A stretch of 64,000 bases of DNA from positions 744,001-808,000 of the forward strand of contig NZ_LR134372.1 of the NCBI RefSeq assembly GCF_900637395.1, read 5' to 3'. The notes beneath the pieces are model-generated. The model searched no databases and had not been told where the DNA came from. It saw nothing but the letters and a program-made list of their open reading frames with translations. Of this stretch, positions 48,113 to 57,915 are shown in pieces. Origin of the DNA: Campylobacter upsaliensis (GTDB lineage: Bacteria; Campylobacterota; Campylobacteria; Campylobacterales; Campylobacteraceae). A program made the position numbers and the translations under genes. Within the stretch, counting starts at the first letter, position 1. Every line of letters begins with the position of its first letter.

Positions 48113-48915
48113 GTTTTGATAGAGATAGTTCGAGGATTTTTGGAGTTATAGCGGGTTTTAAATTTTTTAAAGCTTTACAAAAAATTATCAATGAACGCTA
48201 TGTGAAATATTTTAGCATTGATATGAGCGAATTTAAACAACCAAGCGAATATGAAAGCCTAAACGCACTTTTCACAAGAAAGCTAGAAAAGCCAAGAATT
48301 TTAGAAGATGATTTTGTCTCGCCTAGTGATGGAAGCATTTTGCTAAGTGGAGAGACTTTTTTGGCTGAAAATGAGCTTTTTGCTTTTAGTATTAAGGGAC
48401 GAACTTATAGCGTAGAGGAGCTTTTAAGAGATAATTATGAAAAAGAGGAGTTAGAAAATGGACTTAATTATACAAATATTTACCTTTCTCCAAAAGATTA
48501 TCATCGCTATCACGCACCTTGCGATATGCAAATTTTAAGTCTTAGTTATACAGGTGGTGCCCTTTTTAGTGTCAATGAAAAACATTTGTTAAAAATAGCA
48601 AATCTTTACACCAAAAATGAAAGGGTGAGTTTAAAATGTAAAAATGTGGAAAAAAATTTCATCTTTTGGCTTGTTTTTGTTGGAGCGCAAAATGTCGGCA
48701 AAATGCGTTTTAAATTTGATAAAAGTGTGCAAACAAATATGAAATTCGCACATAATTTCACGCGAAAATATGATAATTTAAGTATCAAAAAAGGCGAAGA
48801 GCTTGGGAATTTTGAGTTAGGTTCCACCATAGTTGTTTTGTCGCAAAAAGGATATTTAAATTTTGAGTCAAAAGTAAGGATTAAATTTGGAGAAAAGCTT
48901 GCAACTTTTCTTTGA
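48109..48915 (+). CDS. psd: Phosphatidylserine decarboxylase
   Basis: Makes phosphatidylethanolamine from phosphatidylserine in the inner membrane using a pyruvoyl cofactor. 268 aa proenzyme. The self-cleavage site LGST is near residue 239 (FELGSTIVVL), giving a large beta and a small alpha chain. YTNIYLSPKDYHRYHAPCD is the other conserved block. It overlaps the phosphoesterase by four bases. Its last codons and stop form the left arm of a transcription terminator. Confidence 0.94.
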   Translation: MSFDRDSSRIFGVIAGFKFFKALQKIINERYVKYFSIDMSEFKQPSEYESLNALFTRKLEKPRILEDDFVSPSDGSILLSGETFLAENELFAFSIKGRTYSVEELLRDNYEKEELENGLNYTNIYLSPKDYHRYHAPCDMQILSLSYTGGALFSVNEKHLLKIANLYTKNERVSLKCKNVEKNFIFWLVFVGAQNVGKMRFKFDKSVQTNMKFAHNFTRKYDNLSIKKGEELGNFELGSTIVVLSQKGYLNFESKVRIKFGEKLATFL

Positions 48916-48932
48916 AGAAAAGTTGCCTTTTT
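48901..48932 (+). terminator. Rho-independent terminator overlapping the end of psd
   Basis: GCAACTTTTCTT at 48901-48912 pairs perfectly with AAGAAAAGTTGC at 48915-48926 (12 bp), followed by a T-rich run (CTTTTTCTC). The psd stop TGA (48913-48915) is in the tip of the hairpin, so the last four codons are part of the stem. It separates psd from the TCA operon. Confidence 0.85.
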
Positions 48933-48992
48933 CTCTATTAATAAAACTAAAAAAAAGTTTAAACTTGCTCTTGCATTTTTTCGAAATTTTAT

Positions 48993-48998
48993 TATACT
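48993..48998 (+). promoter_or_regulatory. Putative -10 of the icd-oor operon
   Basis: TATACT 31 bases before the icd ATG with an A/T-rich upstream region and a ribosome site AAAAGGAT after it. It follows the psd terminator, as expected for a fresh operon start. Confidence 0.55.
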
Positions 48999-49028
48999 TT
49001 GAAGAAATATTAGGAAAAAGGATAAAAG

Positions 49029-51233
49029 ATGCATATTACCTATACTCTAACAGATGAATCGCCAGCCCTTGCAACTTACTCGTTTTTACCTATAGTCAAA
49101 GCTTTTTTAAGTAAGGCTAATATAAGAGTAGTAAGCTCTGATATTTCTTTATCTGGTAGGATTATAGCCGAATTTAGCGAAAGCTTAAAGGAAGAGCAAA
49201 AGTGTGAAAATGCTCTAGCAAATTTGGGCGAATTAGTCAAAAAAGCGGACGCAAATCTTATTAAAACTCCAAACATTTCCGCTTCTATCCCCCAGCTTAA
49301 AGCGGCGATTGAAGAATTGCAAAAAAAGGGGTATATGTTACCAAATTACCCAGATGAGCCAAAAAATGATGAAGAATTTCAAATTAAGTCAAAATACCAA
49401 AAAATTCTTGGCTCTGCTGTAAATCCTGTTTTGCGTCAGGGTAATTCAGACCGCCGCTGCACTAAGGCTGTGAAAGATTATGCAAAGCATAATCCTTACC
49501 GTGTTATCCCATTTGATCCAAAGTCAAAAAGTAGAGTTTCTTATATGAAAGATGGTGATTTTTTCTCCAATGAAAAAGCGATTTTAATCAAAGATGATTG
49601 TTTGGCTCATATTGAATTTATTAGCGAAAATGGCACAAAAATGATTTTAAAAGAAAATTTAAAGCTTGAGAAAAACGAGCTTTTGGACGCAACTTTCATG
49701 AGTGTAGAAAAATTAATGCGTTTTTATGAAGAGCAAATTAAGCTTTGCAAAGATGAAAATCTGCTTTTTTCTTTACACTTAAAAGCTACGATGATGAAGG
49801 TAAGTGATCCTATTATTTTTGGTTATGCGGTGAGGGCTTATTTTAAAGAGCTTTTTGAGGAATTTGGCGAGGAATTTGAAAAATTAAGTATCAATGCAAA
49901 CAATGGCTTAAATGAGCTTTTAAACAAAGTGGAAAATTCAAGTCAAAAGGATGCTATTCTTAAGAAATATCACGAAATTTTAGATAAAAGTGCGGATATT
50001 TCTATGGTAAATTCAGACAAAGGCATTACAAATTTACATATCCCAAGTGATGTTATAGTCGATGCTTCTATGCCTGCTATGCTTAAAAATGGTGCAAAGC
50101 TTTGGGATAAAGAGGGTAAAGAAAGAGATGCTAATGCCTTAATCCCCGATAAGACTTATGCGACTATTTATGAAGCGGTGATTGAAGATTTGCATAAAAA
50201 TGGCACTTTAAATCCTGCAAAACTTGGTAGCGTTTCAAATGTCGGTTTAATGGCTAAAAAAGCGCAAGAATATGGCTCGCACGATAAAACTTTCATCGCA
50301 CCAGAAAATGGCACGATGAGAATTATTGCAAATGGAGAAGTTTTACTTGAACATAAGCTTAATAAAAATGACATTTATAGGGCAAATCAAGCTAAATTTG
50401 ACGCGATATTAAACTGGATTGACTTAGGAATTCAAAGACAGGAATTAAGTGGCGATGAGGCTATTTTTTGGCTTGATGAAAAGAGGGCTAACGATAAGAT
50501 AATGATAGAGCTAGTTAAAAATCGTCTCAAAGAAAAGGGTAAAAATATTGAAATTTTGGCACCTTATGAAGCTTGTTTAAAAAATTTAGAGCTTATTCGA
50601 GCGGGAAAAAATGCTATTGCCATTACGGGTAATGTTTTAAGAGATTATTTGACCGATTTGTTCCCTATTTTAGAACTTGGAACAAGTGCTAAAATGCTCT
50701 CAATTGTGCCTATGCTAAATGGTGGAGCAATGTTTGAAACAGGAGCAGGGGGGTCAGCACCCAAACAAGTGGAGCAACTTGTCGAGGAAAATCACTTGCG
50801 TTGGGATAGTTTGGGAGAATTTTTAGCCTTGCAAGCGAGTTTGGAATTTTATGCACAAAAATGCAAATCAAACAAGGCTGAAGTTTTAGCTAATTGTTTA
50901 GATGAAGCCATTGGTGAGTGGCTTGAAAATAACAAAACGCCTTCGCGTAAGGTCGGTGAGGACGATAATAGAACGAGCCATTTTTATTTGGCGATGTATT
51001 GGGCTAATCATCTATCAAGACAAGCCCAAGATGTGGAATTGCAAAGCTTTTTTAAGGATATAGCTTTGGAATTTAGTTCTAATGAAGAGGAAATTAGGGG
51101 GCAATTTAACAATGCTCAGGGCGTCAAAGTCGATTTGGGAGGCTATTATAAATTTGACGATACAAAAGCTGAGGCAATTATGCGTCCTAGTGCTTTATTT
51201 AACAATATTATTGCAAAGATAGGGCAAAGATGA
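49029..51233 (+). CDS. icd: Isocitrate dehydrogenase, monomeric NADP type
   Basis: Oxidative decarboxylation of isocitrate to 2-oxoglutarate with NADP+. At 734 aa it is the large monomeric enzyme, not the dimeric 415 aa one. Family stretches seen are [23 protein letters not shown] near residue 135, [18 protein letters not shown] and [13 protein letters not shown]. Leads a compact eight-gene operon in which its product is passed to the Oor oxidoreductase. Overlaps mdh by four bases. Confidence 0.96.
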   Translation: MHITYTLTDESPALATYSFLPIVKAFLSKANIRVVSSDISLSGRIIAEFSESLKEEQKCENALANLGELVKKADANLIKTPNISASIPQLKAAIEELQKKGYMLPNYPDEPKNDEEFQIKSKYQKILGSAVNPVLRQGNSDRRCTKAVKDYAKHNPYRVIPFDPKSKSRVSYMKDGDFFSNEKAILIKDDCLAHIEFISENGTKMILKENLKLEKNELLDATFMSVEKLMRFYEEQIKLCKDENLLFSLHLKATMMKVSDPIIFGYAVRAYFKELFEEFGEEFEKLSINANNGLNELLNKVENSSQKDAILKKYHEILDKSADISMVNSDKGITNLHIPSDVIVDASMPAMLKNGAKLWDKEGKERDANALIPDKTYATIYEAVIEDLHKNGTLNPAKLGSVSNVGLMAKKAQEYGSHDKTFIAPENGTMRIIANGEVLLEHKLNKNDIYRANQAKFDAILNWIDLGIQRQELSGDEAIFWLDEKRANDKIMIELVKNRLKEKGKNIEILAPYEACLKNLELIRAGKNAIAITGNVLRDYLTDLFPILELGTSAKMLSIVPMLNGGAMFETGAGGSAPKQVEQLVEENHLRWDSLGEFLALQASLEFYAQKCKSNKAEVLANCLDEAIGEWLENNKTPSRKVGEDDNRTSHFYLAMYWANHLSRQAQDVELQSFFKDIALEFSSNEEEIRGQFNNAQGVKVDLGGYYKFDDTKAEAIMRPSALFNNIIAKIGQR

Positions 51234-52132
51234 AAATTACCATCATAGGTGCTGGAAATGTCGGCACAAGCGTTGCCTATGCTTTGATTATGAGAGAATT
51301 TGCAAAAGAAATTGTCTTAATCGACATCAATGATGACTTACTTTTAGCAAAGGAACTTGAGCTTTCTCAAAGTATAGCGGCTTTAAATTTGGATATAGAA
51401 TTAATTTGCACTAAAGAATATTCTCATACGCAAAATTCTCAAATTATTCTTTTTACGGCAGGTTTGGCTAGAAAGGATGGGCAAAGTAGAGATGAGCTTT
51501 TGCAAATTAATGCAAATATTATGCTCGATTGTGCTAAAAGAGTTAAGAGGTTTAATGAAGAACCACTTTTTATCATTTTGACAAATCCTGTAGATTTTCT
51601 TCTTAATACCCTTTATGAAAGTGGGATTTTTAATGCTAAGAAAATTGTCGCTATGGCTGGAGTTTTGGATAATGCGCGTTTTAAATATGAACTTGCCAAA
51701 AAACTTAAAGTAAAAACTTCAAGTGTGGATACAAAACTTATGGGCTTTCATAATGATGATATGGTTTTGTTAAAATCGCATTCAAGCGTAGGTAATCGCA
51801 AATTAACAGAACTTTTAAGCGAAGAAGAATTTGAAGATGTGGAAAATGAAGTAAAAACGGGTGGGGCAAAAGTTATCAAACATCTTAAAAATTCGGCTTA
51901 CTTAGCTCCTGCTAGTGCTTGTCTTAGAATGCTTGAAGCTATGCGTTCTGGGGAATTTTTACCTATGAGTGTGATTTTAAATGGAGAATTTGGGATTAAA
52001 AATAAGGCTTTTGGGGTAATGGCTAGACTAGGACTTGAGGGCGTAAGGGAGATTATGTGTCTAACTTTAGCTCAAGAAGAGCAAGAAAAATTAGAAAAAT
52101 CGCTAATTAAATATCAATACAAAGGAGAATAA
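51230..52132 (+). CDS. mdh: Malate (lactate-like) dehydrogenase
   Basis: NAD-dependent malate dehydrogenase of the LDH-like type, 300 aa. Nucleotide motif TIIGAGNVGTSVAYAL at the N-terminus, substrate Arg in LARKDGQSRDELL, TNPVD loop, and MAGVLDNARF. The catalytic His is in LMGFHNDDMVLLK; most relatives have G-D after His where this has N-D. It shares ATGA with icd and touches sucC with no gap, so it is part of the TCA operon as in C. jejuni. Confidence 0.92.
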   Translation: MKITIIGAGNVGTSVAYALIMREFAKEIVLIDINDDLLLAKELELSQSIAALNLDIELICTKEYSHTQNSQIILFTAGLARKDGQSRDELLQINANIMLDCAKRVKRFNEEPLFIILTNPVDFLLNTLYESGIFNAKKIVAMAGVLDNARFKYELAKKLKVKTSSVDTKLMGFHNDDMVLLKSHSSVGNRKLTELLSEEEFEDVENEVKTGGAKVIKHLKNSAYLAPASACLRMLEAMRSGEFLPMSVILNGEFGIKNKAFGVMARLGLEGVREIMCLTLAQEEQEKLEKSLIKYQYKGE

Positions 52133-53296
52133 ATGAATATACATGAGTATCAAGCAAAAGCAATTTTTGCGGAAAATGGCGTTGCTACGCTGAAAGGCAA
52201 AGTGGCTTTTAGCGTCGATGAGGCTGTGGCTAATGCCAAAGAATTAGGCGGTAGCGTATGGGCTGTTAAAGCTCAAATTCACGCTGGTGGTCGTGGGCTT
52301 GGCGGTGGTGTTAAAATCGCCAAAAGCCTTGATGAGGTGAAAAGCTATGCCGAGCAAATTTTAGGTATGACTTTGGTTACACATCAAACTGGACCTGAGG
52401 GGAAACTCGTTCAAAAACTTTACATTGAAAGTGGAGCAAATATTGTTAAGGAATATTATTTGGCGATACTTTTTAACAGAATGGCGGAGCAAATTACCAT
52501 TATCGCTTCAAGTGAAGGCGGTATGGATATAGAAAAAGTAGCTAAAGAAAGCCCAGAAAAAATCGCTAAAGTTGGTATAGACCCACAAATAGGCTTTAAG
52601 CTTTTTCACGCCTTAGAGGTGGCGAAAGTTTTAGGACTTGATAAAGATGAGAGTAAAAAACTTGCCGTAATGATAGAAAAGCTTTATAAGCTTTATATGG
52701 ATAAAGATATGAATATGCTTGAGATTAATCCTCTCATTAAAACAGCTGAGGGTGATTTTTACGCTTTGGACGCAAAATGTAGCTTTGATGATAGCTCTTT
52801 ATATAGACATAGCGATATAGCAGCACTTAGAGACATTACAGAAGAAAATGACGCCGAGCGTGAGGCGGGAGAATTTGGACTTAGCTATGTCAAGCTTGAT
52901 GGAGATGTTGCTTGTATGGTTAATGGTGCTGGTCTTGCTATGGCGACTATGGATATTATTAATTATAGCGGTGCAAAGCCTGCAAATTTCTTAGATGTGG
53001 GTGGTGGTGCTTCGCCTGAAACCGTGGCTAAAGCTTTTGAGATTATTTTAAGAGATAAAAATGTCAAGGTTATTTTCATTAATATCTTTGGTGGAATTGT
53101 GCGTTGTGATAGAATAGCAAATGGAATTTTAGAGGCGACTAAAAATGTCGAAGTTAATGTTCCTATCGTGGTGCGACTTGATGGCACGAATGCGGCAGAG
53201 GCAAAAAGTATTTTAGATAATTCAAATCTTAAAAATATTAAAGCAGCGACTAATCTTAAAGAGGGCGCTGAACTTGTAAAAAGTCTAGTAGGATAA
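52133..53296 (+). CDS. sucC: Succinyl-CoA synthetase, beta subunit
   Basis: ADP-forming succinate-CoA ligase beta chain, 387 aa. ATP-grasp domain at the N-terminus (KAQIHAGGRGLGGGVKIAKS), magnesium-binding MLEINPLIKTAEGDFYALDAK, and the power-helix region ANFLDVGGGASPETVAKAF with FINIFGGIVRCD near the C-terminus. ATG immediately after the mdh stop. Works with SucD. Confidence 0.96.
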   Translation: MNIHEYQAKAIFAENGVATLKGKVAFSVDEAVANAKELGGSVWAVKAQIHAGGRGLGGGVKIAKSLDEVKSYAEQILGMTLVTHQTGPEGKLVQKLYIESGANIVKEYYLAILFNRMAEQITIIASSEGGMDIEKVAKESPEKIAKVGIDPQIGFKLFHALEVAKVLGLDKDESKKLAVMIEKLYKLYMDKDMNMLEINPLIKTAEGDFYALDAKCSFDDSSLYRHSDIAALRDITEENDAEREAGEFGLSYVKLDGDVACMVNGAGLAMATMDIINYSGAKPANFLDVGGGASPETVAKAFEIILRDKNVKVIFINIFGGIVRCDRIANGILEATKNVEVNVPIVVRLDGTNAAEAKSILDNSNLKNIKAATNLKEGAELVKSLVG

Positions 53297-53305
53297 GGAA
53301 GAAAA

Positions 53306-54175
53306 ATGAGCATTTTAGTTAATAAAAATACAAAGGTTATCGTTCAAGGTTTCACAGGCAAAGAAGCAACTTTTCACGCCGAGCAGTGTATGGCTTATGG
53401 CACACAAATCGTTGGCGGGGTAACGCCTTTTAAAGGTGGCACAGAGCATTTAGGAAAGCCTGTTTTCAACACTGTCGCGGAGGCTGTTAAGGCTACTGGA
53501 GCTGATGTGAGCCTTATTTTCGTGCCAGCTTTTGCAGTGGGAGATAGCGTGATAGAAGCGGCGGATGCGGGCATTAAACTTGCTGTTGTGATTACTGAGC
53601 ATACGCCCGTTAAAGATATGATGTTTGCAAAGCAATATGCAAATAAAAAAGGTATGAAAATCATAGGACCAAATTGTCCGGGCATTATCACTTCGCAGGA
53701 GTGCAAATTAGGCATTATGCCGGGCTTTATTTTTAAGAAAGGTTGTGTGGGTTTAATTTCAAAGTCAGGCACACTCACTTACGAAGCTGCTAATCAAGTC
53801 GCACAAAGTGGTTATGGAATTTCAACTGCCGTAGGTATAGGCGGAGACCCTATTATAGGACTTGCTTATAAAGAATTACTAAGTGAATTTGAAAAAGATG
53901 CTGAAACCAAAGCTATTGTAATGATAGGTGAAATCGGTGGAAGTTTAGAAGTGGAAGCGGCAAAATTTATTAAAGAAAATATCACTAAACCTGTGGTAGC
54001 TTTCATCGCAGGAGCGACTGCTCCTAAGGGTAAAAGAATGGGACACGCAGGTGCTATCGTAGGAAGTAGCGATGAGAGTGCAGCAGCAAAAAAAGAAGCT
54101 TTAAAAAGCTATGGAATTCATGTTGTCGATTCTCCAGCTTTAATCGGCGAAGAGATTAAAAAAATACTAGCTTAA
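53306..54175 (+). CDS. sucD: Succinyl-CoA synthetase, alpha subunit
   Basis: 289 aa. CoA-binding Rossmann domain with [18 protein letters not shown] and [20 protein letters not shown]. The phosphohistidine is in [20 protein letters not shown]. Nine bases after sucC. Makes ATP while releasing succinate, taking the product of the Oor complex encoded next. Confidence 0.96.
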   Translation: MSILVNKNTKVIVQGFTGKEATFHAEQCMAYGTQIVGGVTPFKGGTEHLGKPVFNTVAEAVKATGADVSLIFVPAFAVGDSVIEAADAGIKLAVVITEHTPVKDMMFAKQYANKKGMKIIGPNCPGIITSQECKLGIMPGFIFKKGCVGLISKSGTLTYEAANQVAQSGYGISTAVGIGGDPIIGLAYKELLSEFEKDAETKAIVMIGEIGGSLEVEAAKFIKENITKPVVAFIAGATAPKGKRMGHAGAIVGSSDESAAAKKEALKSYGIHVVDSPALIGEEIKKILA

Positions 54176-54184
54176 AGGATATTT

Positions 54185-54496
54185 ATGAGTATAATCGCTC
54201 CAAAAGATACGCCCGTTTGGGTTGATGAGCATAGATGTAAAGCGTGTAATATTTGCGTTAGTTACTGCCCTGCTGGGGTTTTAGCTATGCGTGATGATAT
54301 TCACGCTGTTTTAGGACAGATGATAGAAGTTGTGCATCCTGAATCCTGTATAGGATGCACAGAATGCGAGACGCATTGTCCTGATTTTGCAATTATGGTA
54401 GCAAAAAGAGATGAATTTAAATTTGCTAAGCTTAGCCCAGAAGCCAAAGAAAGAGCTTTAGCGGTGAAAAATAACAAATACAAAAAATTAGCATAG
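54185..54496 (+). CDS. oorD: 2-oxoglutarate:acceptor oxidoreductase, delta (ferredoxin) subunit
   Basis: 103 aa ferredoxin-like subunit with two [4Fe-4S] motifs, CKACNICVSYCPAG and CIGCTECETHCPD, which pass electrons from the TPP enzyme to ferredoxin or flavodoxin. First of four oor genes in the order D-A-B-C, typical for Campylobacterota. In microaerophiles this oxygen-sensitive complex replaces 2-oxoglutarate dehydrogenase. Confidence 0.95.
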   Translation: MSIIAPKDTPVWVDEHRCKACNICVSYCPAGVLAMRDDIHAVLGQMIEVVHPESCIGCTECETHCPDFAIMVAKRDEFKFAKLSPEAKERALAVKNNKYKKLA

Positions 54497-54504
54497 GAAA
54501 AGAT

Positions 54505-55629
54505 ATGAGAGAAGTTATAGCAACGGGAAATGTTTTAATTGCGAAAGCTGCGATTGATTGCGGGTGTAAATTTTTTGGAGGTTACCCTATTACTCCAAGT
54601 TCGGAAATTGCTCACGAGTTAAGTCATATGCTTCCTGCTAATGATGGCACTTTTATCCAAATGGAAGATGAAATTTCGGGCGTGAGTGTGGCTATTGGTG
54701 CGGCTATGAGCGGAGTAAAATCAATGACAGCGAGTTCAGGTCCGGGAATTTCACTTAAAGCAGAACAAATCGGTCTTGCTTTTATTGCTGAAATTCCTTT
54801 AGTGATTGTTAATGTTATGAGAGGAGGTCCATCGACAGGTTTGCCAACGCGTGTGGCTCAAGGCGATTTATTTCAAGCTAAAGCTCCCACTCACGGCGAT
54901 TTTGCTAGTATAGCTTTAGCACCTGCTTCTTTAGAGGAGGCTTATACAGAAACAATAAGAGCTTTCAATTTAGCTGAAAAATATATGACTCCCGTGTTTT
55001 TGCTTATGGACGAAACTGTGGGACATATGAACGGAAAAGCGATTTTACCTGACTTAAAAGATATTAAAATCATTAACCGCAAAAAATTTAGCGGTGAGAA
55101 AAAGGATTATAAGCCTTATGCGGCAGGGGAAAATGAAGCGGCGGTTTTAAATCCTTTCTTTGAAGGTTATCGTTATCACATTACAGGACTTCATCACGGA
55201 GATATAGGCTTTCCTACTGAAGATGGTGCCATTGTGAAGAAAAATATAGAAAGATTAATAGGCAAGATTAAAAATAATAAAGATGATATTTGTGCTTATG
55301 AGGAATATAAGCTTGATGATGCTGAATTTTTAATTATAGCCTATGGAAGTGTGAGCCGCTCGGCTAAAGAGGCGATTAACCGCTTGAGAGAAGAGGGTAT
55401 CAAAGTAGGGCTTTTCCGTCCTATTACACTTTATCCTGTGGCGGAGGAGAAAATCGCTGGGGTTGTAGCTCGATTTAAAAAAGTTATGGTAAGTGAGCTA
55501 AATATGGGGCAATACCTTGAAGAAATTCAAAGAGTAAGCTCGAGAAAAGACTTCATCTCGCTTCATAGAGCTAATGGACGCCCTATCACACCAAGTGAAA
55601 TCATCGCTAAAGTAAAGGAGAATTTGTAA
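54505..55629 (+). CDS. oorA: 2-oxoglutarate:acceptor oxidoreductase, alpha subunit
   Basis: 374 aa, equivalent to the pyrimidine-binding and domain II/III part of the pyruvate:ferredoxin oxidoreductase family. Seen are FFGGYPITPSSEIAHEL, the QMEDEISGVSVAIGAAMSG stretch, SSGPGISLKAEQIG, and a C-terminal transketolase-like region YGSVSRSAKEAINRLREEGIK. Together with OorB it binds 2-oxoglutarate and CoA. Eight bases after oorD. Confidence 0.95.
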   Translation: MREVIATGNVLIAKAAIDCGCKFFGGYPITPSSEIAHELSHMLPANDGTFIQMEDEISGVSVAIGAAMSGVKSMTASSGPGISLKAEQIGLAFIAEIPLVIVNVMRGGPSTGLPTRVAQGDLFQAKAPTHGDFASIALAPASLEEAYTETIRAFNLAEKYMTPVFLLMDETVGHMNGKAILPDLKDIKIINRKKFSGEKKDYKPYAAGENEAAVLNPFFEGYRYHITGLHHGDIGFPTEDGAIVKKNIERLIGKIKNNKDDICAYEEYKLDDAEFLIIAYGSVSRSAKEAINRLREEGIKVGLFRPITLYPVAEEKIAGVVARFKKVMVSELNMGQYLEEIQRVSSRKDFISLHRANGRPITPSEIIAKVKENL

Positions 55630-55630
55630 A

Positions 55631-56476
55631 ATGGCATTTGATTATGATGAATATCTAAGAGTAGATAAACTCCCAACGCAATGGTGCTGGGGCTGTGGCG
55701 ATGGAGTTGTGTTAAAGTGCATTATTAGAGCGATTCAAAAATTAGGCTGGAATATGGACGATGTATGTTTGGTTTCAGGTATAGGGTGTAGTGGAAGAAT
55801 GAGCTCTTATGTAAATTGCAACACTGTGCATACTACACACGGCAGGGCTATTGCCTATGCTACAGGTATTAAACTTGCCAATCCTAGCAAACATGTTATT
55901 GTGGTAAGTGGAGATGGCGATACTTTAGCTATCGGTGGAAATCATACCATACACGGTTGCCGTAGAAATATTGATTTAACGCATATTGTGATTAACAATT
56001 TTATTTATGGTCTTACAAATTCACAAACCTCCCCTACGACACCAAAAGGCTTTTACACTGTTACCGCACAATTTGGAAATATTGATCCAAATTTTGACGC
56101 TTGTGAATTAACTAAGGCAGCAGGAGCTTCCTTTGTAGCAAGAGGCAATGTAATCGAAGCAGCGAAACTTGAAAATTTAATTTATAAAGCTTTAGCACAT
56201 AAGGGCTATAGCTTTGTCGATGTGTTTTCAAACTGCCATATTAATTTAGGTCGTAAAAATAAAATGGGCGAAGCTGTGGCTATGCTTGATTGGATTAAAA
56301 ATCGTGTCGTTGATAAGTCTAAATTTGAGGCAATGGATTTTGAAGAAAGAAGAGATAAATTTCCAACAGGCGTTTTGCACGAGGATAATACCCAGCCTGA
56401 ATACTGCCACGCCTATGAAGAAGTGCGTAAAGCTGCGAAGGAAAAAAGAATGGTCGATTTAGGAGCTTTGAAATGA
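55631..56476 (+). CDS. oorB: 2-oxoglutarate:acceptor oxidoreductase, beta (TPP) subunit
   Basis: 281 aa thiamine-diphosphate-binding subunit. TPP and Mg2+ are held by VVSGDGDTLAIGGNH and NNFIYGLT. Cysteines of CWGCGDG near the N-terminus and of SGIGCSGRMSS are typical of this family. One base after oorA and overlapping oorC by four. Confidence 0.95.
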   Translation: MAFDYDEYLRVDKLPTQWCWGCGDGVVLKCIIRAIQKLGWNMDDVCLVSGIGCSGRMSSYVNCNTVHTTHGRAIAYATGIKLANPSKHVIVVSGDGDTLAIGGNHTIHGCRRNIDLTHIVINNFIYGLTNSQTSPTTPKGFYTVTAQFGNIDPNFDACELTKAAGASFVARGNVIEAAKLENLIYKALAHKGYSFVDVFSNCHINLGRKNKMGEAVAMLDWIKNRVVDKSKFEAMDFEERRDKFPTGVLHEDNTQPEYCHAYEEVRKAAKEKRMVDLGALK

Positions 56477-57030
56477 AATATCAATTAAGATTTGGAGGTG
56501 AGGGCGGTCAAGGTGTTATCACTGCTGGTGAAATTTTAGCTGAGGCGGCGATTAAAGAAGGGCGTCAAGCTTTTAAGGCTTCTACTTATACTTCTCAAGT
56601 GCGCGGAGGTCCTACTAAGGTCGATATTATCATCGATGAAAAGGAAATTTTATTTCCTTACGCTGTTGAGGGGGAAGTTGATTTTATGCTTTCAACGGCA
56701 GATAAGGGCTATAAGGGCTTTAGGAGTGGAGTAAAGGAGGGAGGCATTATAGTTATTGAGCCGAATTTAGTGCATCCTGAGGAAGAGGATTATAAAAAAT
56801 GGCAAATTTTTGAAATCCCTATTATCACCATAGCTAAAGAAGAAGTGGGTAATGTCGCTACACAATCAGTCGTTGCCTTAGCTATAGCTGCCTATATGAG
56901 CCGTTGCATTGATCTTGATGTTTTAAAAGAAACTATGCTTCATATGGTTCCACCTAAGACTCGTGATGCGAATTCTAAGGCTTTTGATTTGGGTATTCAA
57001 TACGCTAAACAAACAAAGCCTCACGCTTAA
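56473..57030 (+). CDS. oorC: 2-oxoglutarate:acceptor oxidoreductase, gamma subunit
   Basis: 185 aa, equivalent to the gamma domain of pyruvate:ferredoxin oxidoreductase. N-terminal motif RFGGEGGQGVITAGEILAEA, then SQVRGGPTKVDIIIDEKEI. Last gene of the TCA operon. The hairpin just after it has its T run on the other strand, so it serves cmoB, and I see no separate plus-strand terminator. Confidence 0.95.
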   Translation: MKYQLRFGGEGGQGVITAGEILAEAAIKEGRQAFKASTYTSQVRGGPTKVDIIIDEKEILFPYAVEGEVDFMLSTADKGYKGFRSGVKEGGIIVIEPNLVHPEEEDYKKWQIFEIPIITIAKEEVGNVATQSVVALAIAAYMSRCIDLDVLKETMLHMVPPKTRDANSKAFDLGIQYAKQTKPHA

Positions 57031-57049
57031 AAAAGGGCTTTACGCCCTT
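57029..57049 (-). terminator. Rho-independent terminator of cmoB overlapping its stop codon
   Basis: On the minus strand AAGGGC, loop GTAAA with the cmoB stop TAA, GCCCTT, then six T in total. The stem is six base pairs and G/C-rich. On the plus strand no T run follows, so it is mainly for the minus-strand gene. Confidence 0.75.
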
Positions 57050-57882
57050 AAACGCACATAGACTCTTTTTGGTGCTTCATAGCCTTCGCAAGTTAAATTT
57101 TCATTTTCAGGATCAAGAAAATTTTCTAAAGAATAAGAATCTATCCAAGCTGTTTTTCTTTGCTCTTCTTTGTCTGTTTTTTTAGTCGCTAAAATTTCAA
57201 AATTTTTAAAGCCAGCCCTTAAACACCAATTTTTCAAAGCTTTAATGGAAGGAACAAAATAAATATTTGGAATTTTAGAATAGGTATTTTGCGGAACAAG
57301 TGCTATTTCCTCGTCGCTTTCTATATACATCGTATCTAAAAAAACAATGCCTCCTAATTTAAGAGCTTTTTTTAAATCCTTAAGCATTTTGATAGGGTCG
57401 CTTCTATGATAAATCACACCAAGACAGAAAATCACATCAAATTTTACTGCGTAATTAGGTAAATCCTCCACCCCCAAAAGCTCAAATTTAATGTTGGTTT
57501 TTGCTAGAGCATTGATAAGCTTAAATTGTAGATGATATTTTAAGGATGGGTCAAAGCCTATGATTTGTTTGGGAGAAAATTCGAGCATTTTAAACATATA
57601 ATAGCCATTATTACATCCCACATCGGCGACTACTTTATCTTTAATATTACACATAAAAGGTTTTAAAATGTCAAATTTGATAAAGCTTTGCCACTCTGTA
57701 TCGATGAAAAGATCATCTATTTTAAAAGGACCTTTACGCCAAGGTTTAAGGGCTATGGCAAGTTCTTTTATTAGGTTTGTTTGACTTTTATCGGTGGTAA
57801 TTTCTACGCTTTGAGTTAGCTTAAATTTACAAGATAATTTTTCTAAAGAAGCGATTTTTGCTTCAAGTGTTTGTATGTCCAT
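57040..57882 (-). CDS. cmoB: tRNA U34 carboxymethyltransferase CmoB
   Basis: Transfers a carboxymethyl group from carboxy-AdoMet to 5-hydroxyuridine at the wobble base of tRNA. 280 aa, somewhat shorter than the E. coli enzyme (about 323). AdoMet motif VADVGCNNGYYMFKM, LGVEDLP, and the diagnostic CLGVIYHRSDPIKML. KPWRKGPF near residue 47 is also typical. It follows rpsO on the minus strand after 32 bases. The partner CmoA, which makes the cofactor, is not in the window. Confidence 0.92.
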   Translation of the reverse strand: MDIQTLEAKIASLEKLSCKFKLTQSVEITTDKSQTNLIKELAIALKPWRKGPFKIDDLFIDTEWQSFIKFDILKPFMCNIKDKVVADVGCNNGYYMFKMLEFSPKQIIGFDPSLKYHLQFKLINALAKTNIKFELLGVEDLPNYAVKFDVIFCLGVIYHRSDPIKMLKDLKKALKLGGIVFLDTMYIESDEEIALVPQNTYSKIPNIYFVPSIKALKNWCLRAGFKNFEILATKKTDKEEQRKTAWIDSYSLENFLDPENENLTCEGYEAPKRVYVRLRA

Positions 57883-57895
57883 TTGTAATGAGGAT

Positions 57896-57915
57896 AAAGC
57901 CTTAAATAAGGCTTT
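57896..57915 (-). terminator. Hairpin after rpsO
   Basis: AAAGCCTT and AAGGCTTT form an eight-base stem with a four-base loop; the stem begins at the rpsO stop codon. On the minus strand only a short T stretch follows, so it may be a weak terminator or an mRNA 3'-end stabiliser between rpsO and cmoB. Confidence 0.5.

Noticed and set aside
57033-57049. Terminator for oorC on the plus strand
   Set aside because: The stem is present but no T run follows on the plus strand; the T run is on the minus strand, serving cmoB.
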